Below are positions 14,504 to 23,917 of a DNA stretch of 33,935 nucleotides, one piece after another. The notes below the pieces were generated by a model, which saw only the letters and a program-made list of their open reading frames with translations, had not been told where the DNA came from and did no database searches. Source of the stretch: Clostridia bacterium (GTDB taxonomy: Bacteria; Bacillota; Clostridia; RUG12999); assembly GCA_022801925.1 (NCBI GenBank), contig JAAWTG010000032.1, positions 1 through 33,935 on the forward strand, written 5' to 3'. A program made the position numbers and the translations under genes. Position 1 is the stretch's first letter. Each line of letters starts with the position of its first letter.

Positions 14504-14638
14504 GGTATGAAAAAATACAATTTCGTGCATCTTCGTCGGTTGCCGCGTTCTTATGCGCGGCTTTGGCGGAGGCACTTTCGATTCCGTATTAATATACGCC
14601 TTGTGTATATATTATACCATGTTTTGCATACATTTCAA
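14504..14638 (-). repeat. Structured promoter/leader element B (upstream of M6 protease)
   Basis: Read on the minus strand: TTGAAA (14638-14633), 16 bp, TATAAT (14616-14611) with TGG before it, then a hairpin closed by GTGC/GCAC (14575-14525) with loop CATAAGAA, an AT bulge before GCAC, and the box GAAATTGTA. It aligns with element A over most of its length, but the third stem is missing and the inner stem has mismatches. Orientation relative to the downstream gene is the same as in A, C and D. The rest of the 14481-14857 gap holds only the terminator at 14791. Confidence 0.8.
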
Positions 14639-14790
14639 TAAGATTTCATCAAAAGTTTTATTTATAAGAATGAACACCCGCCGCAAGAAACGATATAGTG
14701 AAATGGATTGAAGTCCATAAACCTAAAAAAGATTAATATTTACTATGATTTCGTAGATATCTGCCGTTGTCATTGTTAACACCGAACAGC

Positions 14791-14818
14791 AAAACGGCAT
14801 AGAAAGTCTATGCCGTTT
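14791..14818 (-). terminator. Terminator of the M16-SLH gene
   Basis: AAACGGCATAGA and TCTATGCCGTTT form a perfect 12-bp stem around AAG, with a short T-run on the minus strand. It lies 40 bp beyond the stop codon of the gene at 14858. Confidence 0.8.
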
Positions 14819-14857
14819 CACTTATTTTTATAGTGAGAGAGAATCTGGCAGCGGATT

Positions 14858-17800
14858 TTATTTGTTTAGCATTCGGTCTATCATGATTTTGGTTTCACCT
14901 CTTGTGACGAATTGGTCGGGGCGAACGGAACCGTCTTCATAACCATGGATATATCCGGCGTTTATCATTTTTGCCAAAGCGTCCGCGTACCATGCGCCGC
15001 TGTCCACATCAGCCGCTTGCAGCGATGTATCGCCGTTATAGATGAACTTTGAAAGGATTGCAGCCAATTCTGCACGCGTAATATTTTGATTTGGTCTAAA
15101 ACTACCGTCTTCATAGCCGGTCATAATGCCTTTTTCACAAAGCGAGGCAACTGCGCCGCAGTACCAGGCGTCGGACGTAACATCTGAAAAGGCAGTGCCG
15201 CCCGACGCTTTCCGTGTATCGGCAATAATGCGCGATATCATCTGTGCCGCTTCGGCACGTGTGATATTGTCCTCCAGCGCAAGAGAACCGTCGCTTCTGC
15301 CCTGCATATAGTCGGTCGGATATTTTGTGAGCCGCGGCGTGACTTCTAAAGTATCGGCATTGCCATAGTAGGCAAAATCAAATTTTGCGCTGTCTGCTGC
15401 AGATTTGCCAAGTACGGCAAACACTCTTTTTTGGTTTACCAAACTGTCGACAAAATCGGCGTATTCCTTGATATCCTGAACGGTGGTTTGCAGCATTTCG
15501 TTTCTGCGCTGCTCACATTCCTCAGGCGTTCTTTTTTCCAGCGCGAACGTTGCACCATATTCCGAGGAGGTATATTCCCATTCATCATATTCCTGAACAG
15601 CGGAAACAATATAGGAGTTCAGTTCATTTTGCGTCATGTTCATGCTGCGCAGATAGTCGCCGATGCCTTGCCATAGTCCAATGGCAAAATCAATATCGGC
15701 AAGACCTGTCACCGCGCAGACCATTCCGTCCTCGCGAAAAGATATGCTTGCGCCATACGCACCGTGTTTTCCGCGCATGATGGGATAGATATATTTCGTG
15801 GTCAATACTTTGCCCAGAACAGCCATTTTTCCGGAATATTTTTCTTCGCCGTAAGCTGCCGCCAGCATGAAATGGTTCGCATCGGCGAGTTTGGTAATCG
15901 TTGCCGCGCTGTAATAACCTGCCGGCAGGTTCAGCGCCGCGCTTTTGTGGTTTTCGGCATCCTGAAACAGTTCGCACACGGTGTTTTTAAATTCGCTATA
16001 ATCCGCACTGTTTCCAACATATCCTATAACAGGCTTATTGTTTCGTATGATTTTTTCTGCTTGCGCTTTCATCTTTCCCAGTATTTGTTCCGCGTCGTTT
16101 AGGTCAAGGCTTTGCAAAAAACGGCAGTATTGCGGAGAGTCTTTCACAATGGTATTCGCAGGAACAAAAATACCGAAACGACCGCCTGCCGACAGTGCGG
16201 AACCTTTCAGTTCACTGCTTACAAAATACGGGTCGTAATAGCTATCAATGATTTCTTTGGGCGTTTTGGAGATATACTCTTTCAGCGCATCTGCATTCCA
16301 CATTTCTTCTGATTCCAAAAACGATAGTGCTTTTTGCAGGCTGTCAGATTTGTTTTCTCCTGAAAGCCATAGTTGGAGATGGGGATTGATTTTTTCGCTG
16401 TTTTGCGCATTTTCCAGCGGCAGAATAGAGGCAAAAAAGCTGCTGCCCGATTTGTCCGCCTGATACTGCCAAAACGCATACATGAGGTGTACATAGTCCA
16501 AATCTTTCGTTTCGATGTCGAGCGGAAAATATAGGCTTGCGGAGGATTCATCGCTTTTCTCGGTAAAATAGAATGGAATACCGTCTTGTTCCGCATAAAC
16601 GGAATCCGATTTTTGAGGCGCGTCTTTCACTTCATCAAGCGTCAAAAATGGAATTTTGCCAATTACGGAAGGGTCGTCCTCGGTATCGTTCCACTTTTGA
16701 AACGCTTCCGTTTCACTCTTGATGCGCTGCAATTCCTCTGCACTTACCTTCACAACGCTGTCCTCCGCGTCAAATGTGCCGTTTCCTGAAACAACGGTCA
16801 CGCTGCACGGATTTTCGGTGAAATATTTTTGTAAGAGTTCGTGAAAATATTCCTTGTGATTTTTGTAATACTCCCGCATGGAGTGGATTTCCGTATACGC
16901 AAGCGGATTATCCTGATAAAGCAGTCCGATAAACACATTGTCATAATTTTGATAGAAATAACGGTCGTCATTGTCAACAAACGCGTCAATGTCCGCGCTG
17001 TCTATGCCGTTTTCATCAAGGTCTTTTAAAACTTCATTATATGCCTTAATGATGTCATCTTTTTGTTGGAGTGGCACTTCGGAAATCATCAATGCCAGTG
17101 TGGATATACCGCCGGTATTTCCGCCTGAAATATAAGTGTTTGTCAGACCTGTTTTCTCTTCCATTTTTTGTTTGATAATGTCAAAAACAATTTCATTCGC
17201 AAATCGTTCTTTGGGGTCAGCCGCTGCCGGAACACCGGAAGACATAAAACCGATATCAACGGTTTTGGTGGTTTCATTGATGTTGTATTCCTGCAATTTG
17301 TTTTGGGGAATTTGCTTTGTGTCATCAAAGGAGATATCCGGCGCTTTTGCAGTGTTTTCAGAGAAAAATACATCAAGCGCGTCCAGTGTTTTGTGGATGT
17401 CCTGCTTGCCGGAAAGATAGGTCATGCTGTTGGAAGGGATATAAAAGGTGTTGTAAACGCGAAGTAAATCTTCATAGGTCAGATTTTTAATGTCGGCAAG
17501 TTCGCCACCCGCGCTGAAAACAGGCGTTGTATCGCCATAAATGCCGCGATATAATTTATCGGCAAGGAAATTGACGGAATTTTCCGCGGTATTTAAGTTT
17601 TTGATTCTCAGTTCGTTATAGACCACGCCGTTATACCGCGCCGCGCCGTCCGCATATTCAATGCGGATACCCTGCTGCCGGAAAATGTTTTCATCGGTTA
17701 GGAAAAGCGGGTGGAAGATGCCGTTTAAATAAACGTCAATCATGTTGTAGTATTCCGTGGTATTTTGGGTTTGTATGAGATAATAGGTACAGTCGTCAGC

Positions 17801-18163
17801 GGTGATGCCGTTTAATCTGAGAGAGGAGGAGCCGTTCTGTATGTAGTGCATGATATTCTTGGTCGGATATTTCTCGCTTCCGCAAAAAAGCGCATGTTCC
17901 AGAACATGGTTTGCACCTTTGCTGTCTGTGGGCGGTGTTTTAAACCCGAGTACAAATTCGCGCGTTTCACTGTTGTTGTCGTTATAAATAACTTCCGCGC
18001 CGGTTTTGTCATGTCTGTAGCGATATACAGTTCCCCCCAATGCGTCGCTTTTCTCCGTGCTAATCAAGGTGAATGTGTCCTTGTCCGCTGCCAGTACGGC
18101 AGTAAACATGGTGTTGCACACCAAAATTGCCGCAAGAGCCATCAAAATGAGTTTCTTTTTCAT
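14858..18163 (-). CDS. Secreted M16C (PreP-like) metallopeptidase with SLH anchor
   Basis: 1101 aa from ATG at 18163, preceded by AAAGGGAG; the frame extends 20 codons upstream without a ribosome-binding site, and only the inner start gives a clean signal peptide (KKKLILMALAAILVC, cut near AAD26). The inverted zinc motif HVLEH is at 86-90, in GANHVLEHALFCGS, with the second-half acidic region NSVNFLADKLYRG following, as in presequence-protease-type M16C enzymes; the tandem M16 halves run to about 960. The C-terminus has two clear SLH repeats (GIMTGYEDGSFRPNQNITRAE and GYIHGYEDGSVRPDQFVTRGE) plus a partial third, which bind the cell-wall polymer. PreP relatives are mostly cytosolic or organellar, so an exported, wall-anchored form is notable. 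Likely clears extracellular peptides. Confidence 0.9.
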   Translation of the reverse strand: MKKKLILMALAAILVCNTMFTAVLAADKDTFTLISTEKSDALGGTVYRYRHDKTGAEVIYNDNNSETREFVLGFKTPPTDSKGANHVLEHALFCGSEKYPTKNIMHYIQNGSSSLRLNGITADDCTYYLIQTQNTTEYYNMIDVYLNGIFHPLFLTDENIFRQQGIRIEYADGAARYNGVVYNELRIKNLNTAENSVNFLADKLYRGIYGDTTPVFSAGGELADIKNLTYEDLLRVYNTFYIPSNSMTYLSGKQDIHKTLDALDVFFSENTAKAPDISFDDTKQIPQNKLQEYNINETTKTVDIGFMSSGVPAAADPKERFANEIVFDIIKQKMEEKTGLTNTYISGGNTGGISTLALMISEVPLQQKDDIIKAYNEVLKDLDENGIDSADIDAFVDNDDRYFYQNYDNVFIGLLYQDNPLAYTEIHSMREYYKNHKEYFHELLQKYFTENPCSVTVVSGNGTFDAEDSVVKVSAEELQRIKSETEAFQKWNDTEDDPSVIGKIPFLTLDEVKDAPQKSDSVYAEQDGIPFYFTEKSDESSASLYFPLDIETKDLDYVHLMYAFWQYQADKSGSSFFASILPLENAQNSEKINPHLQLWLSGENKSDSLQKALSFLESEEMWNADALKEYISKTPKEIIDSYYDPYFVSSELKGSALSAGGRFGIFVPANTIVKDSPQYCRFLQSLDLNDAEQILGKMKAQAEKIIRNNKPVIGYVGNSADYSEFKNTVCELFQDAENHKSAALNLPAGYYSAATITKLADANHFMLAAAYGEEKYSGKMAVLGKVLTTKYIYPIMRGKHGAYGASISFREDGMVCAVTGLADIDFAIGLWQGIGDYLRSMNMTQNELNSYIVSAVQEYDEWEYTSSEYGATFALEKRTPEECEQRRNEMLQTTVQDIKEYADFVDSLVNQKRVFAVLGKSAADSAKFDFAYYGNADTLEVTPRLTKYPTDYMQGRSDGSLALEDNITRAEAAQMISRIIADTRKASGGTAFSDVTSDAWYCGAVASLCEKGIMTGYEDGSFRPNQNITRAELAAILSKFIYNGDTSLQAADVDSGAWYADALAKMINAGYIHGYEDGSVRPDQFVTRGETKIMIDRMLNK

Positions 18164-18308
18164 GTTCAAATTCTCCCTTTCTGTGCTTTTGTTAAGTAAT
18201 GATATAGATAGTATATAAAACAAATATTAAGATTTTCATAAATAAAATATAAAATAGTTGTAAAATTTGATGTAGAAACTATTAAATGACGCAGATAAGG
18301 AGGAAGGA

Positions 18309-18337
18309 TTGAAAAGAATATGTTTTCATGGTATAAT
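18309..18337 (+). promoter_or_regulatory. Promoter of the small membrane protein gene
   Basis: TTGAAA (18309-18314), 17 bp, TATAAT (18332-18337) preceded by TGG. CATGGTATAATAGTC matches the ends of elements A and C, so this may be a promoter-only relic of that family. Confidence 0.75.
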
Positions 18338-18379
18338 AGTCGCAAATAAGAATGTACAAAAAGGGGTGGGGTGTTTCAA

Positions 18380-18538
18380 ATGGAGGAGGAACGCAAAAAA
18401 ATAAAAAGGATAATTGTCATTGTTTTATCTGTTTTCTGCCTATCTGTTGTATTGGTTTTTTTGGGAGTTTTCGTTTTTGGTACAGTTATAGAGTTATTGG
18501 GAAGGAAAGCGCTTTCACTGTTTTTTGAATCTCTGTAA
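18380..18538 (+). CDS. Small single-pass membrane protein (52 aa)
   Basis: ATG at 18380 follows GGGGTGGGG at good spacing and a near-consensus promoter 43 bp upstream. The peptide begins MEEERKKIKR, continues with about 28 strongly hydrophobic residues (IIVIVLSVFCLSVVLVFLGV...) and ends ELLGRKALSLFFESL. The charged N-terminus and uncleaved helix predict a membrane-anchored peptide with a short amphipathic tail. I recognise no family. It is alone between the divergent M16 gene and tRNA-Ser(GGA). Candidate roles are a membrane regulator or a small toxin; neither is shown. Confidence 0.6.
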   Translation: MEEERKKIKRIIVIVLSVFCLSVVLVFLGVFVFGTVIELLGRKALSLFFESL

Positions 18539-18639
18539 TGACAGAAATATTTTTTTGTATTAGTGTATGGACGTTTATTGCCCTGTGAAAAAATCCGATG
18601 GCTTGGATATCTTTTTTATTAATTTTCAAAGAGAAGATA

Positions 18640-18956
18640 TAGTTTTCAGGGAAACATAGCAAATGACTGTTGCCACTTTATGCGCCGTAGGTGCGTATTC
18701 CTGTGAAAGGTTGCTAGCGCCGTGAAGCTGTTATGCCCGCGTTTACAAGGGCATAGGCGAAGCAAGCGAGACCTTTCACTGAAGAGGAGTAGCAACGAAG
18801 CATATGAAAAATGCCCACGCTTTTGCGTGGGCATTTTGAATGCAGCGAAGTTTGCTGCGATGTGGAGGAAAGGAAGAGCTCGCTTTTCTGCGGAAAAGCC
18901 ACGGCGCGGCAAACAGTCCACCGGACTGTTTGCTAGGACGCGCCTTTCGAATCCCT
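18640..18956. repeat. Palindrome-rich non-coding segment
   Basis: Three perfect inverted repeats: TATGCCC/GGGCATA near 18731; ATGCCCACGC/GCGTGGGCAT (18811-18834) flanked by A and T runs, a bidirectional terminator type; and GCAAACAGTCC/GGACTGTTTGC (18909-18933) nested inside GGCGCG/CGCGCC (18903-18944). Parts (GGGCATAGG, AAC-GA-GAGCATATG-type words) recur in degenerate form, in reverse orientation, in the gene-free stretch after tRNA-Leu (24414-24600). Translations of it are not credible genes. It looks like a decayed dispersed repeat that settles near tRNA genes. Confidence 0.5.
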
Positions 18957-18965
18957 TAAATCAAA

Positions 18966-19006
18966 ATAAAAAAAGAAGCTATCCTAACGGATAACTTCTT
19001 TTTTTA
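18966..19006 (-). terminator. Terminator of tRNA-Ser(GGA)
   Basis: GAAG-CT-ATCC and GGAT-AA-CTTC form a stem around TAAC, flanked by A7 and T7, so it works in either direction. It begins directly past the tRNA CCA end. Confidence 0.85.
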
Positions 19007-19098
19007 TGGAGGAAAGGAAGGGATTCGAACCCTCGAACCGCTACTAACGATTACACGATTTCCAATCGTGCGCCTTCAACCAACTCGGCCACCTCTCC
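19007..19098 (-). tRNA. tRNA-Ser(GGA)
   Basis: Acceptor GGAGAGG (19098-19092) pairs with CCTTTCC (19017-19011) including one G-T pair. Anticodon loop TTGGAAA gives GGA, decoding UCU/UCC. The long variable arm confirms the serine type. CCA is encoded. The discriminator base is T (19010), whereas bacterial tRNA-Ser normally has G. Confidence 0.93.
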
Positions 19099-19125
19099 AT
19101 AGGTCGTTTGTTGCTTTACTTTTCT

Positions 19126-19154
19126 ATTATAAGATAAATATTCCATTTTGTCAA
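19126..19154 (-). promoter_or_regulatory. Promoter of tRNA-Ser(GGA)
   Basis: On the minus strand TTGACA (19154-19149), 17 bp, TATAAT (19131-19126), a perfect consensus, directly after the pflA stop codon. Confidence 0.85.
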
Positions 19155-19168
19155 GTGTTTTTATAATT

Positions 19169-19897
19169 TTATTCATGAACAGGAAGATAGTAGGAACGCA
19201 AGATATCTTTTGCGCGCTGCATCTCTTCCGGTGTAGGCGACTGTATCCTTGACAGCTTATAGTCTTGCCGCATTTGCTCCCATTTATACTCACCCAGCTT
19301 GTGAAATGCCAGCAGTTCTATCCGCTCAATAGAAGAAAACCGGCTGAGATATTTGCCCATCTGATGAAGGTGTTCTTCATGAAGCGTATATTCCGGAACA
19401 ATCACATGACGAATCCAAACCGGCTTGCCGGTCTGCTCGAGATAGTCCAAAAGTCGCAGCGCATTTTTATTAGAAGCACCGGTTAGCATTTGGCACATTG
19501 CATCGTCAATGGATTTGATATCAAGCAAAACGAGATTGCATTTGTCCACGCAGCTTTGTATCTGTTCCAGCGGCATAATACCGGAGGTGTCAATTGCCAC
19601 ATGAATTCCTTCTGCCGCGAGCAAATCTTCCATTTCTGAAAGAAAGGAATGTTGCAGCAGCGGTTCGCCGCCGGAAAAGGTGACGCCGCCGCTGGCAATA
19701 AAATGGCGATAGGATAAAATCATTTCCAGAAGCTGCTGTGGTGTCATGTGCTGAGCTGCTTCCGCCGGATTCCACGTATCGCAGTTGTGACAATACAAGC
19801 AGCGCAGCGGACAGCCCTGCATAAACACAACAAAACGAATGCCGGGTCCGTCTAATGCACCAAAGGACTCCGTGGAATGAATGTTTCCTATCGCCAT
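19169..19897 (-). CDS. pflA: Pyruvate formate-lyase activating enzyme
   Basis: 242 aa radical SAM enzyme that puts the glycyl radical on PflB under anaerobic conditions. The iron-sulfur motif is CPLRCLYC (near 29-36) in QGCPLRCLYCHNCDTW, and GGVTFSGGEPLLQ (about 71-83) is the glycine-rich SAM-binding motif. The opening GNIHSTESFGALDGPGIRFVVFMQG is characteristic of PflA. GGGGATTATC precedes the ATG. It lies 47 bp after pflB on the same strand and is surely co-transcribed with it. Confidence 0.97.
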   Translation of the reverse strand: MAIGNIHSTESFGALDGPGIRFVVFMQGCPLRCLYCHNCDTWNPAEAAQHMTPQQLLEMILSYRHFIASGGVTFSGGEPLLQHSFLSEMEDLLAAEGIHVAIDTSGIMPLEQIQSCVDKCNLVLLDIKSIDDAMCQMLTGASNKNALRLLDYLEQTGKPVWIRHVIVPEYTLHEEHLHQMGKYLSRFSSIERIELLAFHKLGEYKWEQMRQDYKLSRIQSPTPEEMQRAKDILRSYYLPVHE

Positions 19898-19944
19898 GAT
19901 AATCCCCTTTCAGCGTATAGCAAATGTGCGGTACGTTTTTTCTG

Positions 19945-22131
19945 TTAGAACCGTGTGTGGAACGTACGGTTGATAACATCAAGCTGCTGTTCGCGCGTCA
20001 ATTTAATAAAATTGACGGCATAACCGGATACGCGGATAGTAAGCTGTGGATACAGTTCCGGATGGTCCATTGCGTCCAGCAAAACTTCTTTGTTCAAAAC
20101 GTTGACATTAATATGATGTCCCGTTTCTTTAAAATAACCGTCCAGCAGATTTGCCAAATTCACAATTTTTTCGTCTTTGGATTTACCCAATGCTTCCGGT
20201 ACAATGGAGAAGGTATAAGAGATTCCATCTTCACTGTAGTCATAGGGCAATTTGGCAACCGATTTCATGGAAGCAACGCAGCCGTGACTGTCGCGCCCAT
20301 GCATGGGATTTGCGCCGGGCGCGAACGGTTCACCCGCTTTACGTCCATCCGGCGAATTTCCTGTTTTTTTACCATAAACAACATTAGATGTAATTGTCAA
20401 AATGGAAAGCGTGGGTTTGGAATTGCGGTAGGTGTGGTTATTTTCCAGCTTTTTCATAAAGTTTTCAACAATGTCCATCGCCAGCCGGTCTACGCGTTCA
20501 TCGTTGTTTCCAAACGCCGGATATTCGCCTTCAATTGCATAGTCCACAATCAGTCCGTCCTCGTTGCGAATTGCTTTCACTTTTGCATATTTAATGGCCG
20601 CCAAGCTGTCTGCAACAACAGACAGTCCTGCAATGCCGCAGGCAGAAGTCCGCAGAATCTTTTCATCATGCAGCGCCATCTGAATGCGTTCATAGCAATA
20701 TTTATCGTGCATATAGTGAATCACATTCAGCGTATTGATATAGAGTTCACTCAGCCAGTTGCAAATTTTGTCGAATTTACCCCAGACGTCGTCAAAATCA
20801 AGATAATCTCCCTGAACAGGTTCGCTGACCGGCGCGATTTGTTCGCCAGTTTTTTCGTCTTTTCCGCCGTTAATAGCATAGAGCAATGCTTTTGCTAAGT
20901 TCGCACGAGCACCGAAGAACTGCATTTGTTTGCCGATTTCCATTGCGGAAACACAGCAAGCAATACCATAGTCGTCACCGAATTTTGCGCGCATCAGTTC
21001 ATCATTTTCATATTGAATGGAAGAGGTTTCAATAGAGATACGGCTGCAAAAATTCTTGAAGTTTTGCGGCAGGCTGGGGGACCACAGAATGGTCAGATTG
21101 GGTTCCGGTGCGGGACCTAAATTTACCAGCGTATGCAGAAAACGGTAGGACATCTTGGTGACCATGTGACGACCGTCCAGACACATCCCGCCGATGGATT
21201 CTGTGACCCAAGTCGGGTCGCCGGAGAACAGTTCATCATAGGAGGGGGTACGCAGAAACCGTACCATACGCAGTTTCATAATGAAATGGTCAACGAACTC
21301 CTGAATTTCTTCTTCGGTATATTTGCCGCTGTTTAGGTCTTTTTCCGCATAGATATCCAAAAACGTGGAAATACGGCCAATAGACATAGCGGCGCCGTTT
21401 TGTTCTTTGACTGCTGCCAAATAGCCAAAATAAACCCATTGAATCGCTTCTTTGGTATCCTGCGCAGGCGCTGAAATATCATAACCATATTTGGCTGCCA
21501 TTTCTTTGAGTTCGCCAAGCGCGCGGATTTGTTCCGCCATTTCTTCAATTTCGCGTGTTTTGTTGCCATCAATGCGCCCTTTGGAATGCGCATCTTTCGC
21601 TTTCTTTTTCTGCTCAATTAAGAAATCAACACCATAGAGCGCTACGCGGCGATAGTCGCCAATGATACGCCCGCGTCCATAAGCGTCCGGCAGACCGGTG
21701 ATAACGCCGGTATGGCGCGCTTTACGCATTTCTTCGCTATAAACATCAAATACGCCGTCATTGTGCGTTTTGCGATATTTGAAAATATCCTCTACGCGCG
21801 GATCCATTTCCTTACCATATGCTGCCAAAGAGGAACGAACCATACGGATTCCGCCAAACGGCATAATGGCACGTTTGAGCGGCGCATTTGTTTGAAGACC
21901 GACAATATCTTCCAACGCTTTATCAATATAACCGGCATCGTGGGCAGTGATGGTGGAAATGGTTTTTTCATCAATATCCAACACACCGCCGGCTTTGGTT
22001 TCCTGCTGCATGAGGTCTTTCACTTTACCCCAAAGTTTTTGTGTTTTTTCCGTCGGCGAAGCGAGAAAACTGTCGTCTCCGTCATACGGTGTGTAATTGT
22101 CTACGATAAAATCTCTGACACGAATTTCCAT
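19945..22131 (-). CDS. pflB: Formate C-acetyltransferase (pyruvate formate-lyase)
   Basis: 728 aa. Cleaves pyruvate with CoA to acetyl-CoA and formate. The catalytic cysteine pair is in [12 protein letters not shown] (about 400), and the C-terminal glycyl-radical motif is RVSGYAVNF near residue 706. Length is close to that of other family members. The gene is followed by pflA, the normal two-gene operon. Element C fills most of the upstream region and contains the likely promoter. This and malic enzyme place anaerobic pyruvate metabolism at this locus. Confidence 0.98.
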   Translation of the reverse strand: MEIRVRDFIVDNYTPYDGDDSFLASPTEKTQKLWGKVKDLMQQETKAGGVLDIDEKTISTITAHDAGYIDKALEDIVGLQTNAPLKRAIMPFGGIRMVRSSLAAYGKEMDPRVEDIFKYRKTHNDGVFDVYSEEMRKARHTGVITGLPDAYGRGRIIGDYRRVALYGVDFLIEQKKKAKDAHSKGRIDGNKTREIEEMAEQIRALGELKEMAAKYGYDISAPAQDTKEAIQWVYFGYLAAVKEQNGAAMSIGRISTFLDIYAEKDLNSGKYTEEEIQEFVDHFIMKLRMVRFLRTPSYDELFSGDPTWVTESIGGMCLDGRHMVTKMSYRFLHTLVNLGPAPEPNLTILWSPSLPQNFKNFCSRISIETSSIQYENDELMRAKFGDDYGIACCVSAMEIGKQMQFFGARANLAKALLYAINGGKDEKTGEQIAPVSEPVQGDYLDFDDVWGKFDKICNWLSELYINTLNVIHYMHDKYCYERIQMALHDEKILRTSACGIAGLSVVADSLAAIKYAKVKAIRNEDGLIVDYAIEGEYPAFGNNDERVDRLAMDIVENFMKKLENNHTYRNSKPTLSILTITSNVVYGKKTGNSPDGRKAGEPFAPGANPMHGRDSHGCVASMKSVAKLPYDYSEDGISYTFSIVPEALGKSKDEKIVNLANLLDGYFKETGHHINVNVLNKEVLLDAMDHPELYPQLTIRVSGYAVNFIKLTREQQLDVINRTFHTRF

Positions 22132-22194
22132 TTATATGAACACTCCTTTTCTGAAATATCTATAAAAATAAACGATATACAATTGGTTTTTTAC

Positions 22195-22345
22195 TATATG
22201 ACTATTATACCATGTCCGCAGCGCGGACTGGTATAATTTTGCGCATCGCCGGTTTCGAGCGAAGCGATGAAACAATTCGGCGGCGCTTTTTATTCTATAA
22301 TAGTCACCATATGACTATTATACCATAGTTTCTGTTTCCTGCCTA
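22195..22345 (-). repeat. Structured promoter/leader element C (upstream of pflB)
   Basis: Read on the minus strand: TAGGCA (22345-22340), 17 bp, TATAAT (22322-22317) with TGG; a palindrome with 11-nt arms (TATAATAGTCA); a central hairpin closed by GCGC/GCGC (22286-22241) with the AT bulge kept; then the third stem (22237-22204), nearly identical to that of element A (ATTATACCAGTCCGC with one loop change). The inner hairpin sequence is quite different from A although its position and shape are the same. A second extended -10 box lies at the gene-proximal end. Confidence 0.85.
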
Positions 22346-22575
22346 GGGGAAATTGTATACAAAATATCCTTCTATTATCATACCAATTTAGTATATATTT
22401 TGAAATGACGATGAATAAAGGAAATTGGGAGTGTTAGACTGTGATTGGAATGCGGAAATGTTCTTTTTTTAGAATGTGCCGAAGCAGAAAAAAGAGAAAA
22501 TAGCGGGAATGGTAACGATTCCTTGGCAATGGTGCACAAATATAGAAATTTCCGCAAAATCTGACGTTTTCACTA

Positions 22576-22604
22576 TGGACAAGCATGGCATAAATGTGTA
22601 TAAT
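22576..22604 (+). promoter_or_regulatory. Promoter of the malic enzyme gene
   Basis: TGGACA (22576-22581), 17 bp, TATAAT (22599-22604), 113 bp before the start codon. The rest of 22346-22717 shows nothing recognisable. Confidence 0.65.
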
Positions 22605-22717
22605 AAAAAAGAACGTAAAAGATTATGAAAAAAGATGACAGAATCAATCTCCATGGCGTAAACAACTTTTGAAGATTGATAGCGTTAATGTCTGTTTGAA
22701 AAAGAGGAGGATGCGGG

Positions 22718-23890
22718 ATGACCAATCAGGAATTGGCAATGCAGAAACATGAGGAATGGAAGGGCAAAATTGAAGTAGTAAGCCGTGCACAGGTAGCGGA
22801 TAAAGCTGATTTGGCAATTGCTTATACGCCGGGTGTGGCGGAACCTTGCAAAGCCATACAGGATGATGTGGATTTATCCTATCAATATACCAGACGCCAC
22901 AATTTAGTGGCAGTTGTAACAGATGGAACGGCTGTGCTGGGACTGGGGGATATTGGACCGGAAGCGGGTATGCCTGTGATGGAAGGAAAATGCGTACTGT
23001 TTAAGGAATTTGGCGGCGTGGATGCGTTTCCGCTGTGTATCCGTTCAAAAGATGTTGATGAAATCGTGAATACGGTCAGACTGCTGGCAGGCTCTTTTGG
23101 CGGCGTTAATTTAGAAGATATTGCTGCGCCGCGTTGCTTTGAAATTGAACAAAAATTGAAGGAAGTATGTGATATTCCGATTTTCCATGACGACCAGCAT
23201 GGAACGGCCGTGGTGACGCTGGCAGGTATTATGAATGCACTGAAACTGGTGGGAAAAGACATGTCCGAAGTGGAAGTGGTTGTCAATGGCAGCGGCGCGG
23301 CAGGTATTGCAATTACAAAATTGCTGATGAAAATGGGACTGAAAAACGCGGTTCTGTGCGATACAAAAGGAGCCATTTATGAAGGACGCGAAAATCTCAA
23401 TGCCGTGAAAGAAGAGATGGCAAAACTGTCTAATAAACAACAGAAGAAGGGGCAATTGGCAGATGTTATCAAAGGGGCTGACGTGTTTATCGGCGTATCC
23501 GCACCGGGCGTTTTGACGGCGGAGATGGTAAAGACAATGGCAAAAGACCCCATTGTGTTGGCAATGGCGAATCCGGTACCGGAAATCATGCCGGAGGAAG
23601 CGAAAACGGCAGGCGTGAAGGTGATGGGAACAGGACGCAGCGATTTCCCAAACCAAATTAACAATGTTTTGGCATTTCCAGGCATTTTCCGCGGCGCATT
23701 GGACGTTCGGGCAAGCGATATTAATGATGAAATGAAGATTGCAGCAGCAAAAGCAATTGCAGAGATTGTATCGGAAAAAGAACTGGCGGCGGATTATATC
23801 ATTCCGGATCCGTTTAACAAAGCGGTGACACCGGCAGTGGCAAAAGCAGTGGCAGAAGCGGCGCGCAAAACGGGTGTTGCCCGAATCTAA
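22718..23890 (+). CDS. NAD(P)-dependent malic enzyme
   Basis: 390 aa, the short bacterial form without a phosphotransacetylase domain. Converts malate to pyruvate and CO2 with reduction of NAD(P)+. AYTPGVAEPC (about 35-44) and GPEAGMPVMEGKCVLFKEF hold the catalytic Tyr and Lys; EDIAAPRCFEIE and IFHDDQHGTAV are the metal-site motifs; VNGSGAAGIAITKLL (about 188-202) is the nucleotide-binding fold. GAGGAGG precedes the ATG. A monocistronic unit with its own promoter and terminator. Whether NAD or NADP is preferred cannot be told from the sequence alone. Confidence 0.95.
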   Translation: MTNQELAMQKHEEWKGKIEVVSRAQVADKADLAIAYTPGVAEPCKAIQDDVDLSYQYTRRHNLVAVVTDGTAVLGLGDIGPEAGMPVMEGKCVLFKEFGGVDAFPLCIRSKDVDEIVNTVRLLAGSFGGVNLEDIAAPRCFEIEQKLKEVCDIPIFHDDQHGTAVVTLAGIMNALKLVGKDMSEVEVVVNGSGAAGIAITKLLMKMGLKNAVLCDTKGAIYEGRENLNAVKEEMAKLSNKQQKKGQLADVIKGADVFIGVSAPGVLTAEMVKTMAKDPIVLAMANPVPEIMPEEAKTAGVKVMGTGRSDFPNQINNVLAFPGIFRGALDVRASDINDEMKIAAAKAIAEIVSEKELAADYIIPDPFNKAVTPAVAKAVAEAARKTGVARI

Positions 23891-23917
23891 GGGTATATAA
23901 AATGTGAAGGATATATA

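Noticed and set aside
18646-18994. Open frames in the palindrome-rich tract
   Set aside because: Frames on both strands run through the same hairpins and terminator; compositions are basic and Ser/Cys-rich, without ribosome-binding sites.
19924-20898. 324-codon open frame on the plus strand
   Set aside because: Lies fully antisense to pflB, has no ribosome-binding site and no recognisable domain; a shadow of the pflB codon pattern.
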